Shown: positions 1 to 7,126 of the stretch, piece after piece
How positions within the stretch are numbered: the first letter of the stretch is position 1
How the letters are laid out: each line of letters opens with the position of its first letter
DNA from: Myxococcales bacterium
GTDB lineage: Bacteria; Myxococcota_A; Polyangia; Polyangiales; Polyangiaceae
DNA length: 58,997 nt
Reading direction: 5' to 3'
NCBI GenBank assembly: GCA_012514535.1
Contig: JAAZAA010000117.1
Coordinates: 1-58,997 of the forward strand
Position numbers and translations under genes: made by a program
The notes under the pieces: generated by a model
What the model saw: only the letters and a program-made list of their open reading frames with translations
Told to the model about the DNA's origin: nothing
Databases searched by the model: none

Positions 1-767
1 CCGACGACTTTGCCGTCGACGTCCCGATCGGGCACGTACTGCGCGTCCACCCAGCGGAGCTGGCCGCTGCGGTGGGGCACTTGCATCTCGAAGCGCACGT
101 ACTCACCGTTCAGGGTTCGTTCGATATAGGGAGTAATGAAGGCGTCGAGGCTCTCCCCGAGCAGCTCGGGGGCGAGCCGCCCGACGATTTCCTCTCTCCC
201 TTTTCCGAACCACGCCTCGTAGTACTGGTTGACGAAGCGATAGCGTCGGTCCCGATCCAGGTAGGAGATGAGCGCCGGGGCCGCGTCCGTCACGAGCTCC
301 AACAGGTGCAGCCGCCGCTCGGCGCGCTCGCCTTCCCTCTGCACGCGTCGGGTGAGTCGGCGCGCGAGGCTGGCCGCCAGCAGCGCCGCGGCGATGGCGA
401 TCCCGTAGATCCCCATGCCGACGAGCTCTCCTTGGGTCGTGAGCTCGAACCGCCCGCCCGGCGCGACGAAGAGGTACCAGGATCCGAACAGGCCCAGGGC
501 GGCGGCAGCCAGGAACGCGCCGGGGCGCACCAGCACGACGAGGGGCAGGAGCGCGGCGGTCGCGAGCAGGAAGACCATGTGGTCCCCGAGGATGTCGCGG
601 AGCATCCAGCGGATCGCCAGGGCGACGCCGACCGTTCCCAGGGCGGCTCCGTAGTCGAGGAGCGCGCTGCGCCTCGAGAGTCCCTGCGTCGAGTGTGACC
701 AAGCGGGAACGAAGCTCCTCCTGGGTTCCGCTACCCTCCACTTGGGGATCTGTCCTTGGGCGACCAC
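1..767 (-). CDS. membrane PAS-domain sensor protein (C-terminus cut off by window edge)
   Basis: On the minus strand a frame starting at a GTG near 767 runs off the window. It encodes about four hydrophobic segments (including LLDYGAALGTVGVALAIRW and MVFLLATAALLPLVVLV) that resemble the DUF4118/KdpD-type membrane module, followed by a charged linker and a PAS domain (ALISYLDRDRRYRFVNQYYE, then RWVDAQYVPDRDVDGKVVG at the edge). The PAS core suggests a membrane-anchored sensor, most likely the N-terminus of a histidine kinase or diguanylate cyclase, but the output domain is not in view. No convincing ribosome-binding site marks the start, so the N-terminus is uncertain. It begins about 34 bases after the upstream lipoprotein gene on the same strand, so the two may be co-transcribed. 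Confidence 0.7.
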   Translation of the reverse strand, partial: MVAQGQIPKWRVAEPRRSFVPAWSHSTQGLSRRSALLDYGAALGTVGVALAIRWMLRDILGDHMVFLLATAALLPLVVLVRPGAFLAAAALGLFGSWYLFVAPGGRFELTTQGELVGMGIYGIAIAAALLAASLARRLTRRVQREGERAERRLHLLELVTDAAPALISYLDRDRRYRFVNQYYEAWFGKGREEIVGRLAPELLGESLDAFITPYIERTLNGEYVRFEMQVPHRSGQLRWVDAQYVPDRDVDGKVV

Positions 768-800
768 TGGGTCAAGCTGAGGGGGCGAGGGGAGGAGGAG

Positions 801-2129
801 TCAGGGGAGCGGGACGGGGTTGGCGTAGTAACGCACGACCGCGTCCTCGAACTGGCCACCGTCGGTGGTGATGTAGGTTTGTCCGGCGGCGCCCGTCCCG
901 AAGCACGCGCCGAGCCCGCCGACGTCGACGAACTCCTGCACGTTCTCGAAGAGGTACTTCACACGGTTGTCCCGGTAGCGGCCCGGCTCCCCGCCGGGGG
1001 TGTCGCTGGGGACGCCGAAGGGCAGCTGCCACCAGAGGACGGGTTTCTTCATCTCGTCGAACAGCCGACCCACCCAGTCGAGGTGCTCGTGGAAGTTCGG
1101 GGAGGTCTGGTTGGTCTCGTCCCAATAGAACTTGCCGCCCCGCTGGCACTCGGGGAGCTCGCCCGCCTCGAAGCAGCCGGCGTCGCGATCGAGCATGTCG
1201 ATGACGACGATGTCCGACTCCGCGCCTCCGCAGGCGTTCAGGAACTCACCGACGGCGACCGGATCGGGATCCGCCCAGAGGGATGCGTGCAAACCGATCA
1301 CCACCTGGGGCGCGTAGGTGCGGGCCAGCTTGACCCAGCAGCGCCCCACGCCGGAGACGTCGCCGGGCAGGTCGGAGCACTCCTCGTGGAGCAGGGCGGC
1401 CTGCTTGCTCGGATCACCTCCCGTCGCCTGCTGCGCGAAGCCCCAGAAATCCGGCTCGACGTGGACGAGCGCGGGGGCGCCGAGATCCTCTCCGAGGCGC
1501 TGGAACAGGAGCTTCGCCGCGTCCCAGTAGGGACCCATGAAGTCGGGCTCCGTCAGCACGTCGAGGCGGTTTTCGCCCCACGCGGCCATCCCATAGACTG
1601 TGCTCATGGGCGTGACGCCGTGCTCCACGTCGACCTCGCCGATGATGTACGGGAACCAGCCGCCCTCGTTCCAATCGGTCCAGCCCCCTTCGCCCATCAA
1701 CCCGACCAGGTAGATGTAGTGCAGGTCGAGGGTGGCCGGCAGCGTGTGCACCCCGGCCTCGCTCCAGTCGTAGCTCTCGGGCAGGTCGTTGCCCATGCCG
1801 ATCAGGAAGTTGGGTTCGCGCCCCAGCCGTCGCGCGATGTCGGCCGCGCTCGAGTCGCCGCCGCCGGGTCGCGCGCCGCCCGAGCCGCCAGAGGAGGAGC
1901 CGCCGCCGTCCGCGCCGCTGCGGCCGCCATCGCCGTCGGGCCCGCCGGTCCCGCGTCGCCCACCGCTCGCGCCCGGGCCCTCATCGCCCGCGGAGCTCCC
2001 GTCGGACGAGCCGCAGCCGAGCGCCAGGAGGCCGCCCAGGAGGGCGCCGAGGAGGGCGCTGCCAGGCCGAGGAACAAGCCCGGAGCTGCGGCGAGGAGCG
2101 GGGGAGGTGAGGTGCCGGAGGGGTGCCAT
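801..2129 (-). CDS. secreted lipoprotein of unknown function, possibly glycoside-hydrolase-like
   Basis: The protein opens with a lipoprotein signal (hydrophobic GALLGGLLALGC, Cys near residue 39) followed by a low-complexity linker of about 65 residues rich in Ser, Gly and Asp. The folded part of about 330 residues is rich in Trp, Tyr and acidic residues, with stretches such as LHYIYLVGLMGEGGWTDWNE, LVHVEPDFWGF, VVIGLHASLW and PVLWWQLPFG. Alternating hydrophobic strands ending in acidic or aromatic residues suggest a TIM-barrel, glycosidase-like fold, but I recognise no defining catalytic motif and do not assign an activity. It should sit in the outer membrane or at the cell surface. An ATG 39 bases upstream (2168) is an alternative start; neither has a clear ribosome-binding site. 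Confidence 0.75.
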   Translation of the reverse strand: MAPLRHLTSPAPRRSSGLVPRPGSALLGALLGGLLALGCGSSDGSSAGDEGPGASGGRRGTGGPDGDGGRSGADGGGSSSGGSGGARPGGGDSSAADIARRLGREPNFLIGMGNDLPESYDWSEAGVHTLPATLDLHYIYLVGLMGEGGWTDWNEGGWFPYIIGEVDVEHGVTPMSTVYGMAAWGENRLDVLTEPDFMGPYWDAAKLLFQRLGEDLGAPALVHVEPDFWGFAQQATGGDPSKQAALLHEECSDLPGDVSGVGRCWVKLARTYAPQVVIGLHASLWADPDPVAVGEFLNACGGAESDIVVIDMLDRDAGCFEAGELPECQRGGKFYWDETNQTSPNFHEHLDWVGRLFDEMKKPVLWWQLPFGVPSDTPGGEPGRYRDNRVKYLFENVQEFVDVGGLGACFGTGAAGQTYITTDGGQFEDAVVRYYANPVPLP

Positions 2130-2291
2130 GATGCGCGAGGATAGAGCCGCGGCGACGAACGAGTCCATGCGCGATCCGTCCGTGCCGACCGCGTCTGGGC
2201 TGCGTCTGGTCCGGCCCGCGCGCCGGGCGCCCGTGAGGTGATAGGGGGCTCGCGGATCGGGGGCTGGCGGATCGGGGGCACGGGTCGCGTG

Positions 2292-5200
2292 TCACGGGGC
2301 GAGACGATCGTGCTCGTCGGAGGAGGACGGAGGAGGGACCTCCGCGTGAGGTCGGTCGAGGACCTCGCGGACCTTCTCGAGCAGGGCGTCGGCGGTGAAG
2401 GGTTTGGCCAGGAAGAGCCCCTCGTGATGGGCCACGGTCTCGCGCACGAGGGAGTTCTCGGGGTAGCCCGACACGTACAGGACTCGCAGCGCGGGGCGCG
2501 TGGCCGCCAAGCGCTCCGCGAGCTCGACGCCGCTGATGCGGGGCATGACCACGTCCGTCAGCAGCAGGTGCAGCGGGCCCTCGTGTTGCTCCGCGATGAG
2601 GAACGCCTCCCCCGCGTTCTGCGCTTCGAGCACCGTGTATCCGTTCCGGCGCAGCACGGTGGCGACGAGGGTGCGCACCTGCTCTTCGTTCTCGACGAGC
2701 AGGATGGTCTCGTCGCCGCCGTGGTGGGGCTGTGGTGCGGCGTCGGACGGGCGGCTCTCGCGCTCCTGCTCCGCTCGGGGAAAGTAGATCTCGATGCGGG
2801 AGCCCGCGTTCGGTCGGCTGACGATCTCGATGTGGCCCCCGCTCTGCATCACGGTCCCCCAGACCATGGACAGTCCCAGGCCCGTTCCCCGGTCCGGAGC
2901 CTTCGTGGTGAAGAACGGCTCGAACACGCGCGCTCGGGTGGCGGCGTCCATACCCACGCCCGTGTCCGTGACGGACAGCAGCACGTAGGAGCCCGGTCCG
3001 GGGCCACGGGTCGGCGCGGCGTCCGCGTCGATGGAGACGTTGCTCGTCTCCAGGGTCAGCGTGCCGCCTCGAGGCATCGCGTCGCGGGCGTTGATGACGA
3101 GGTTCATGAGCATCTGCTCGAGCTGCCCCGGATCCGCGCGGATGGCGTCGAGGTCCGGCGCCAGGTGGAGGACGACGCTGATGTCGTCGCCCACGACCCG
3201 CCGCACCATGCGATGGGTCGTGCTCAGGGTCTCGTTCAGATCGAGCTGACGCGGGCGGAGCACCTGCCTGCGGCTGAAGGCGAGGAGCTGGTGGGTGAGC
3301 TCACCGGCGCGCTGGGCGGCCCGGGCGATCTGCGCGAGATCGGGGCGGAGAGGGCTGTCCGCGTCGAGGCTGCCGGTGATGAGCTCCGTGTAGCTCAGGA
3401 TCACGGAGAGCATGTTGTTGAAGTCGTGGGCGACGCCCCCGGCGAGCTGCCCCACCGCTTCCATCTTCTGGGACTGGCGGAGCTGTTCCTGGAGGGCCCG
3501 GCGCTCGTCGATGTCCTGGATGGCGCCGGTGACGCACACGATCTTGCCCTGGGGATCCCGCTCCGCCTGCCCGATGATGCGGGTCCAGATGCGCTTGCCC
3601 GTCGCCGTGACGAGGGGGGCCTCGAGGTCGAAGGGGGTCCCCTCGCGGAGGCACTCGTGCACGGCGTCGGCCACGGACTCCCGGTAGGCGGGATCGCAGT
3701 AGTTGAGCCCCTGGTGCAGATCGAGGGCCGCGTTCGCGGGCAGACCGATGATGTCGAAGGTCTGCTCCGACCCGATCAGCCGGAGAGAGGGCGCCTCGAT
3801 GCGCCAGGCGCCGAGTCGCGCCGTTCGACCAGCCATGCTCAGGAGGGCCTCGCTCGAGCGGAGCTTCCGCTCCGTCTCCGCCTGCTCGAAGGAGCGCGCC
3901 AGCATCTCGCCGATGGAGCGCAACAGCTCGACCTCCTCCGGCAGGAACGTGTCGGCGGGCTCGGCGGGGGGCGGGCGGACGTAGACGACCTCGACGAGGC
4001 CCCGGGGCGCCGCACCCTCGGGGACCGAGCCGAAGGTGTGGCTCAGCTTCCAAGGGCTCTCCGCGAAGCCGGGCGTCTGCGCCGTGACCTCGTCCCAGCG
4101 GAGGCGGGCCTCGCACAGATCCGGGAACTGCCAGCCGCCGGGCAAGAGCGAGACCAGCTCCGACAACAGCTTGGGCTGGGGGAGCGGGTGGCCGCGCAGG
4201 GCCCGCGAGATGGCGTGCAGGGTGCCCAGCTCCTTGACGCGCTCCTGGAGGGTGGCCACCAGACGTCGCCGCTCCCGTGCCGCTTCGACGGAGTCGACCG
4301 CGAAGGCGATGTCGTCGGCGAGGGCGGCGAGCACCCGCTCCGCTTCTCCTCGGAAGTACCCGATCTTCGAGGAGTAGATGATGAGCACGTCGTGAGTGGG
4401 GCGCCCCTGGCGGCGCATCGGGAACGCGCCGCAGGAGCGGAACCCGCGCGCCAGCGCCTCCTCCTTGGAGAAGAAATCCGGATCCGTGGCGATGTCGTCG
4501 GTGATGGCGGGCTCGTTCGAGCGCAGGGCCCGCCCGGTGGGGCCCCAGCCGAAGCGCGGGTCGCGCAGCCGCAGGTGCAGCCCGTCGAGGTAGCCGTCGT
4601 CGGTGCCGAAGCGGGCCAGCACGTCGACGTGATCGCGGGAAGGATCGTGGCGGCCCACCCAGGCGAGCCGCGCGAGCCCCTGTTCGACGGCGATGCGGCA
4701 CGCGACCAGGTAGAGGCTCTCCGTGTCGTGGACCCGGGCGATGGCCTCGTTCACTGCGCTGGAGACGGAGTACAGCTGCGCGATCTCCCGGGCGCGCTCC
4801 TCGCTCCTGCGCAGAGACTCCTGGGCACGGTCCCGGAGGATGGCCAGCGACGCGAGGTGCGTGGCCGAGCGGACCGCGGCTTCTTCGTCGGCGCTGGGGT
4901 GGCGAGGCTCGGGGTAATAGATCGCGAAGGTCCCCAGCAGGGCGCCGTCCGAGGAGAAGATCGGGCTCGACCAGCAGGCGCGGAGCCCGTGCGCCTCCGC
5001 CAGCTCGCGGTACGGATCCCAGAAGGGGTGCGTGCGGATGTCCTCCACGACGACCCGGGCTCGCCGGAAGGCAGCCGCCCCGCAGGAGCCCTCCAGGGGA
5101 CCGATGCGAGAGCCATCGAGGGCCCGCACGTAGGCCTCCGGCAGATGCGGCGCGCTCCCGTGATGGAGCGTCTGATCGCGCTCGTCGTAGAGCAGGATCG

Positions 5201-5492
5201 AGCACAAGACGCCCCGCCCGCGGGACTCGATGAGCTCGACGATGGCGTCCAGGATCGTGGTGAGGGGAGCGCCGCCTGCCAGTTGCTCGAGGATGCGCCA
5301 CTGGGCCGCTTCGAAGGATGATTCCGTGTCGCTTTCGTCCACGCCCCCGCCTCGCTCCTGCGCCGCTCCCCACGCGACGTCGGTGCCCCGAGTTTCGGAA
5401 TGGCAGGAACTCTCCTGCGCAGCAAGCGGCTCCGCGGGCGACGTTGGGTTCGCTCGCCGCGGCGCGCTCGTCCGTCGACCCTCCGGGGCCAT
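2292..5492 (-). CDS. cytoplasmic GAF/PAS hybrid sensor histidine kinase with C-terminal receiver
   Basis: About 1066 residues with no membrane segment. In order: two GAF domains (about 50-200 and 225-390; the first has RGRGVLCSILLYDE and GSCGAAAFRR typical of GAF), a third GAF-like region (about 400-530), a PAS domain (about 545-655, ending GAIQDIDERR), a HisKA domain with the phospho-accepting His in GGVAHDFNNMLSVI near 687, a HATPase_c domain (NLVINARDAMP, DTGVGMD, GTGLGLSMV) and a receiver with Asp in LLLTDVVMP near 979 and Lys in LAKPF. The HDFNN-type H-box is common in hybrid kinases with soluble sensors. It may autophosphorylate and pass phosphate to its own receiver and an unknown partner. 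TTG (5510), ATG (5492) and GTG (5342) starts are possible; the GTG would remove an Arg/Pro-rich leader of about 50 residues that looks unlike the rest. Confidence 0.9.
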   Translation of the reverse strand: MAPEGRRTSAPRRANPTSPAEPLAAQESSCHSETRGTDVAWGAAQERGGGVDESDTESSFEAAQWRILEQLAGGAPLTTILDAIVELIESRGRGVLCSILLYDERDQTLHHGSAPHLPEAYVRALDGSRIGPLEGSCGAAAFRRARVVVEDIRTHPFWDPYRELAEAHGLRACWSSPIFSSDGALLGTFAIYYPEPRHPSADEEAAVRSATHLASLAILRDRAQESLRRSEERAREIAQLYSVSSAVNEAIARVHDTESLYLVACRIAVEQGLARLAWVGRHDPSRDHVDVLARFGTDDGYLDGLHLRLRDPRFGWGPTGRALRSNEPAITDDIATDPDFFSKEEALARGFRSCGAFPMRRQGRPTHDVLIIYSSKIGYFRGEAERVLAALADDIAFAVDSVEAARERRRLVATLQERVKELGTLHAISRALRGHPLPQPKLLSELVSLLPGGWQFPDLCEARLRWDEVTAQTPGFAESPWKLSHTFGSVPEGAAPRGLVEVVYVRPPPAEPADTFLPEEVELLRSIGEMLARSFEQAETERKLRSSEALLSMAGRTARLGAWRIEAPSLRLIGSEQTFDIIGLPANAALDLHQGLNYCDPAYRESVADAVHECLREGTPFDLEAPLVTATGKRIWTRIIGQAERDPQGKIVCVTGAIQDIDERRALQEQLRQSQKMEAVGQLAGGVAHDFNNMLSVILSYTELITGSLDADSPLRPDLAQIARAAQRAGELTHQLLAFSRRQVLRPRQLDLNETLSTTHRMVRRVVGDDISVVLHLAPDLDAIRADPGQLEQMLMNLVINARDAMPRGGTLTLETSNVSIDADAAPTRGPGPGSYVLLSVTDTGVGMDAATRARVFEPFFTTKAPDRGTGLGLSMVWGTVMQSGGHIEIVSRPNAGSRIEIYFPRAEQERESRPSDAAPQPHHGGDETILLVENEEQVRTLVATVLRRNGYTVLEAQNAGEAFLIAEQHEGPLHLLLTDVVMPRISGVELAERLAATRPALRVLYVSGYPENSLVRETVAHHEGLFLAKPFTADALLEKVREVLDRPHAEVPPPSSSDEHDRLAP

Positions 5493-5612
5493 CCTTCCCC
5501 ATGAGGTCAATGGGTCCGCGTCTACCGGCCGCCCGGGCGTCGCGAGGGTTGGTCGAAGACCCGAGCTCGACGGGCGCGCCCGCGCCTCAGGTGTCGGGGA
5601 TGCTGGGAGGAG

Positions 5613-5942
5613 TCAGGCGTGGCCGCGACCGGTCACGATGGGCGAGAGCGACGGGCCCGCGAGCTCGAGGTCCTCGCGGGTACGGTGCCCGGCGTCGGCG
5701 GCGACCGCGCGTCCCAGGGTGGCGAGCAGGTCCGAGAGCGCCTCGGGGCACAGGCGCAGGGTGAGCACCCCGAGCTGCAGGTGCATGACGCCGCAATCAC
5801 ATCGATCGACGGCCGCCACGGAGCCCTGGGCGAGGCGGACCTTGCGACACTGATGACCACCGCTCGTCGCGTCTTGGGGGCGCATCGTCCGTTCCACGAA
5901 CGGCGAGGGAAGGGCTGCCCGGGTCTTGGAGCTGCGGCTCAT
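5613..5942 (-). CDS. small conserved-looking protein with CxC-G motif, unknown function
   Basis: A 109-residue protein, chosen to start at ATG 5942 just four bases after the stop of the upstream lipoprotein gene, so the pair is very likely one transcript. After a poorly ordered N-terminus comes a compact core: KVRLAQGSVAAVDRCDCGVM, then HLQLGVLTLRLCPEALSDLL. This looks like a short beta-hairpin around a Cys-x-Cys-Gly turn followed by an amphipathic helix. I do not recognise a named family and assign no activity; the Cys pair could bind metal or be redox-active, which is inference. Its position downstream of a lipoprotein that shares a Fur-box-like promoter region with a TonB receptor suggests a role in iron or heme homeostasis. 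Confidence 0.65.
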   Translation of the reverse strand: MSRSSKTRAALPSPFVERTMRPQDATSGGHQCRKVRLAQGSVAAVDRCDCGVMHLQLGVLTLRLCPEALSDLLATLGRAVAADAGHRTREDLELAGPSLSPIVTGRGHA

Positions 5943-5946
5943 GGCT

Positions 5947-6819
5947 TCACCGCGCCCCTTCCGATGGAACGTCGCCCAGGCCGCGCGTGACGCAGGAGGA
6001 GGCGGAGCAGGACCACGAAACGACCGACGGGTCCGCATCGATGGCGCCCGCCTGGTAGAGGTACATGCCCTTGGCCTTCGCGATGATCCCGAGGGCGCCT
6101 CCCCAGTGCGCTTCGCTGCCGTAGGCGGTGTCCTCCGTGAGCGTCGTGAAGTCGGAGCAAGTGGCGCCGTTCACACCATCCACCCACAGGACGAACCGCG
6201 GAGCGCGATCCACGGCGCCGTCGCCGAGGTCGAAGCACAGGGTGGAGGGACCGCCCGTGAAGGAGTGGTCGCCGGACAGGGTGGCGGAGGCCTCGCCGAA
6301 CGACACGTGCACGTCCTTGGGGGTCCCCGAGTAGAGCATGATCTTGAACTGGTCCGCGGCCAGCGGCCCCTGGGTGCTCGTCGGGGGTTCGTCGAAGCCG
6401 AGGAACAGCTGCACCGACGTGTGCCCGGCGCCCGCGTCCACGTTCTCGAGGCGCACGTGCTGGGGGGCTCCGTCGGCGGGGCGGCACACCTCGACGATCT
6501 GGGCGGTCCCGTTCGCTGCCAGCGTCGTCCGGCAGCCTCCCTCCGGCTGAGGAGGCTCGTCAGCGTCGGACCCGCCCCCCGTGTCCGCTGCGCCCGCCTC
6601 TCCGCCGAGGCCGTCCGGCGCGCCACCGCCGGTGCCCTCTTCGTCGATGGGGGCGTTGGTGTCGCCACCGCTGGCGGAGCTCCCTCCGGTGCTCTCCCCG
6701 GAGCGGCCGCCGGCTCCGTCCGGGTCGTCGCTCGAGGCCGAGCTCGACCCGCTGCAGGACGCCAGCAGGAGCAGAGGAAGCAAGAGGGAGGGACGACGGA
6801 GGTCGAGGAGAGAGCGCAT
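5947..6819 (-). CDS. lipoprotein of unknown function divergent from the TonB receptor
   Basis: The 290-residue product begins with a clear lipoprotein signal peptide (LLLPLLLLASC, Cys near 22), a Ser/Gly/Asp linker to about residue 90, and a C-terminal domain of about 200 residues. That domain has four or more Cys (GGCRTTL, VEVCRP, LCFDLGDG, WSCSASSCV) that could form disulfides, and beta-rich sequence such as FVLWVDGVNG and GIIAKAKGMYLY. No family is recognised. It is transcribed away from the TonB-receptor gene across a 307-base gap holding two Fur-box-like sites, and is followed by the small CxC-G gene. I infer a surface lipoprotein expressed under iron limitation; the function itself is not readable from the sequence. 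Confidence 0.75.
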   Translation of the reverse strand: MRSLLDLRRPSLLLPLLLLASCSGSSSASSDDPDGAGGRSGESTGGSSASGGDTNAPIDEEGTGGGAPDGLGGEAGAADTGGGSDADEPPQPEGGCRTTLAANGTAQIVEVCRPADGAPQHVRLENVDAGAGHTSVQLFLGFDEPPTSTQGPLAADQFKIMLYSGTPKDVHVSFGEASATLSGDHSFTGGPSTLCFDLGDGAVDRAPRFVLWVDGVNGATCSDFTTLTEDTAYGSEAHWGGALGIIAKAKGMYLYQAGAIDADPSVVSWSCSASSCVTRGLGDVPSEGAR

Positions 6820-6940
6820 GGAAAACTCGTTCGGCGAGGGGCCAGCCGGGGACGCGGCCGGCGCGTTGATGGTTCACGCCCCCCGGCCGCGGGTGCCGGG
6901 CACACCCGGGGAGGGCCGCCGCAAGCTAGTGGATGTCGCA

Positions 6941-6959
6941 GAAAATGAAAATCAATTTC
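6941..6959. promoter_or_regulatory. Fur-box-like site 1
   Basis: GAAAATGAAAATCAATTTC matches the classical 19-bp Fur box (GATAATGATAATCATTATC) at 15 of 19 positions, counted by eye. It is an AT-rich island in DNA of about 70% GC, which makes a chance match less likely. It sits about 120 bases upstream of the leftward lipoprotein gene and in the same gap as the rightward TonB receptor. It probably acts as an operator for an iron-responsive Fur-family repressor. Confidence 0.65.
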
Positions 6960-7029
6960 ATCACGGTGACGGGAGACGGTGTGATTGGTGGTGGAAGTCC
7001 GGATTGTTGGGATCACTCCGGGCGCTTGT

Positions 7030-7048
7030 TGAAAAGAATTTTCATTTT
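7030..7048. promoter_or_regulatory. Fur-box-like site 2
   Basis: GAAAAGAATTTTCATTTTC; read on the minus strand it matches the Fur consensus at 14 of 19 positions. It lies 79 bases upstream of the TonB-receptor ATG and overlaps a weak promoter candidate (TTGTTG at 7025, 17-base spacer, CATCTT). With site 1 it gives each divergent gene its own nearby operator, the two sites being 89 bases apart. Confidence 0.6.
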
Positions 7049-7126
7049 CATCTTGAGGGGGCAGCTCGCTCGGACTATCTCAGGCGCCGCCCCTCGCGAG
7101 CGGGTCGTCGCTCGCAGCGCTCCGTC

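Noticed and set aside
2238-5321. Very long open frame on the plus strand, antisense to the GAF/PAS kinase
   Set aside because: High GC keeps stop codons out of antisense frames. The predicted protein is Arg/Gly/Glu-rich with no motif, while the minus strand encodes clear kinase domains.
5342-5492. Arg/Pro-rich leader of the GAF/PAS kinase as a functional domain
   Set aside because: It has no fold signal and a GTG at 5342 is a plausible start, so it may simply be untranslated.
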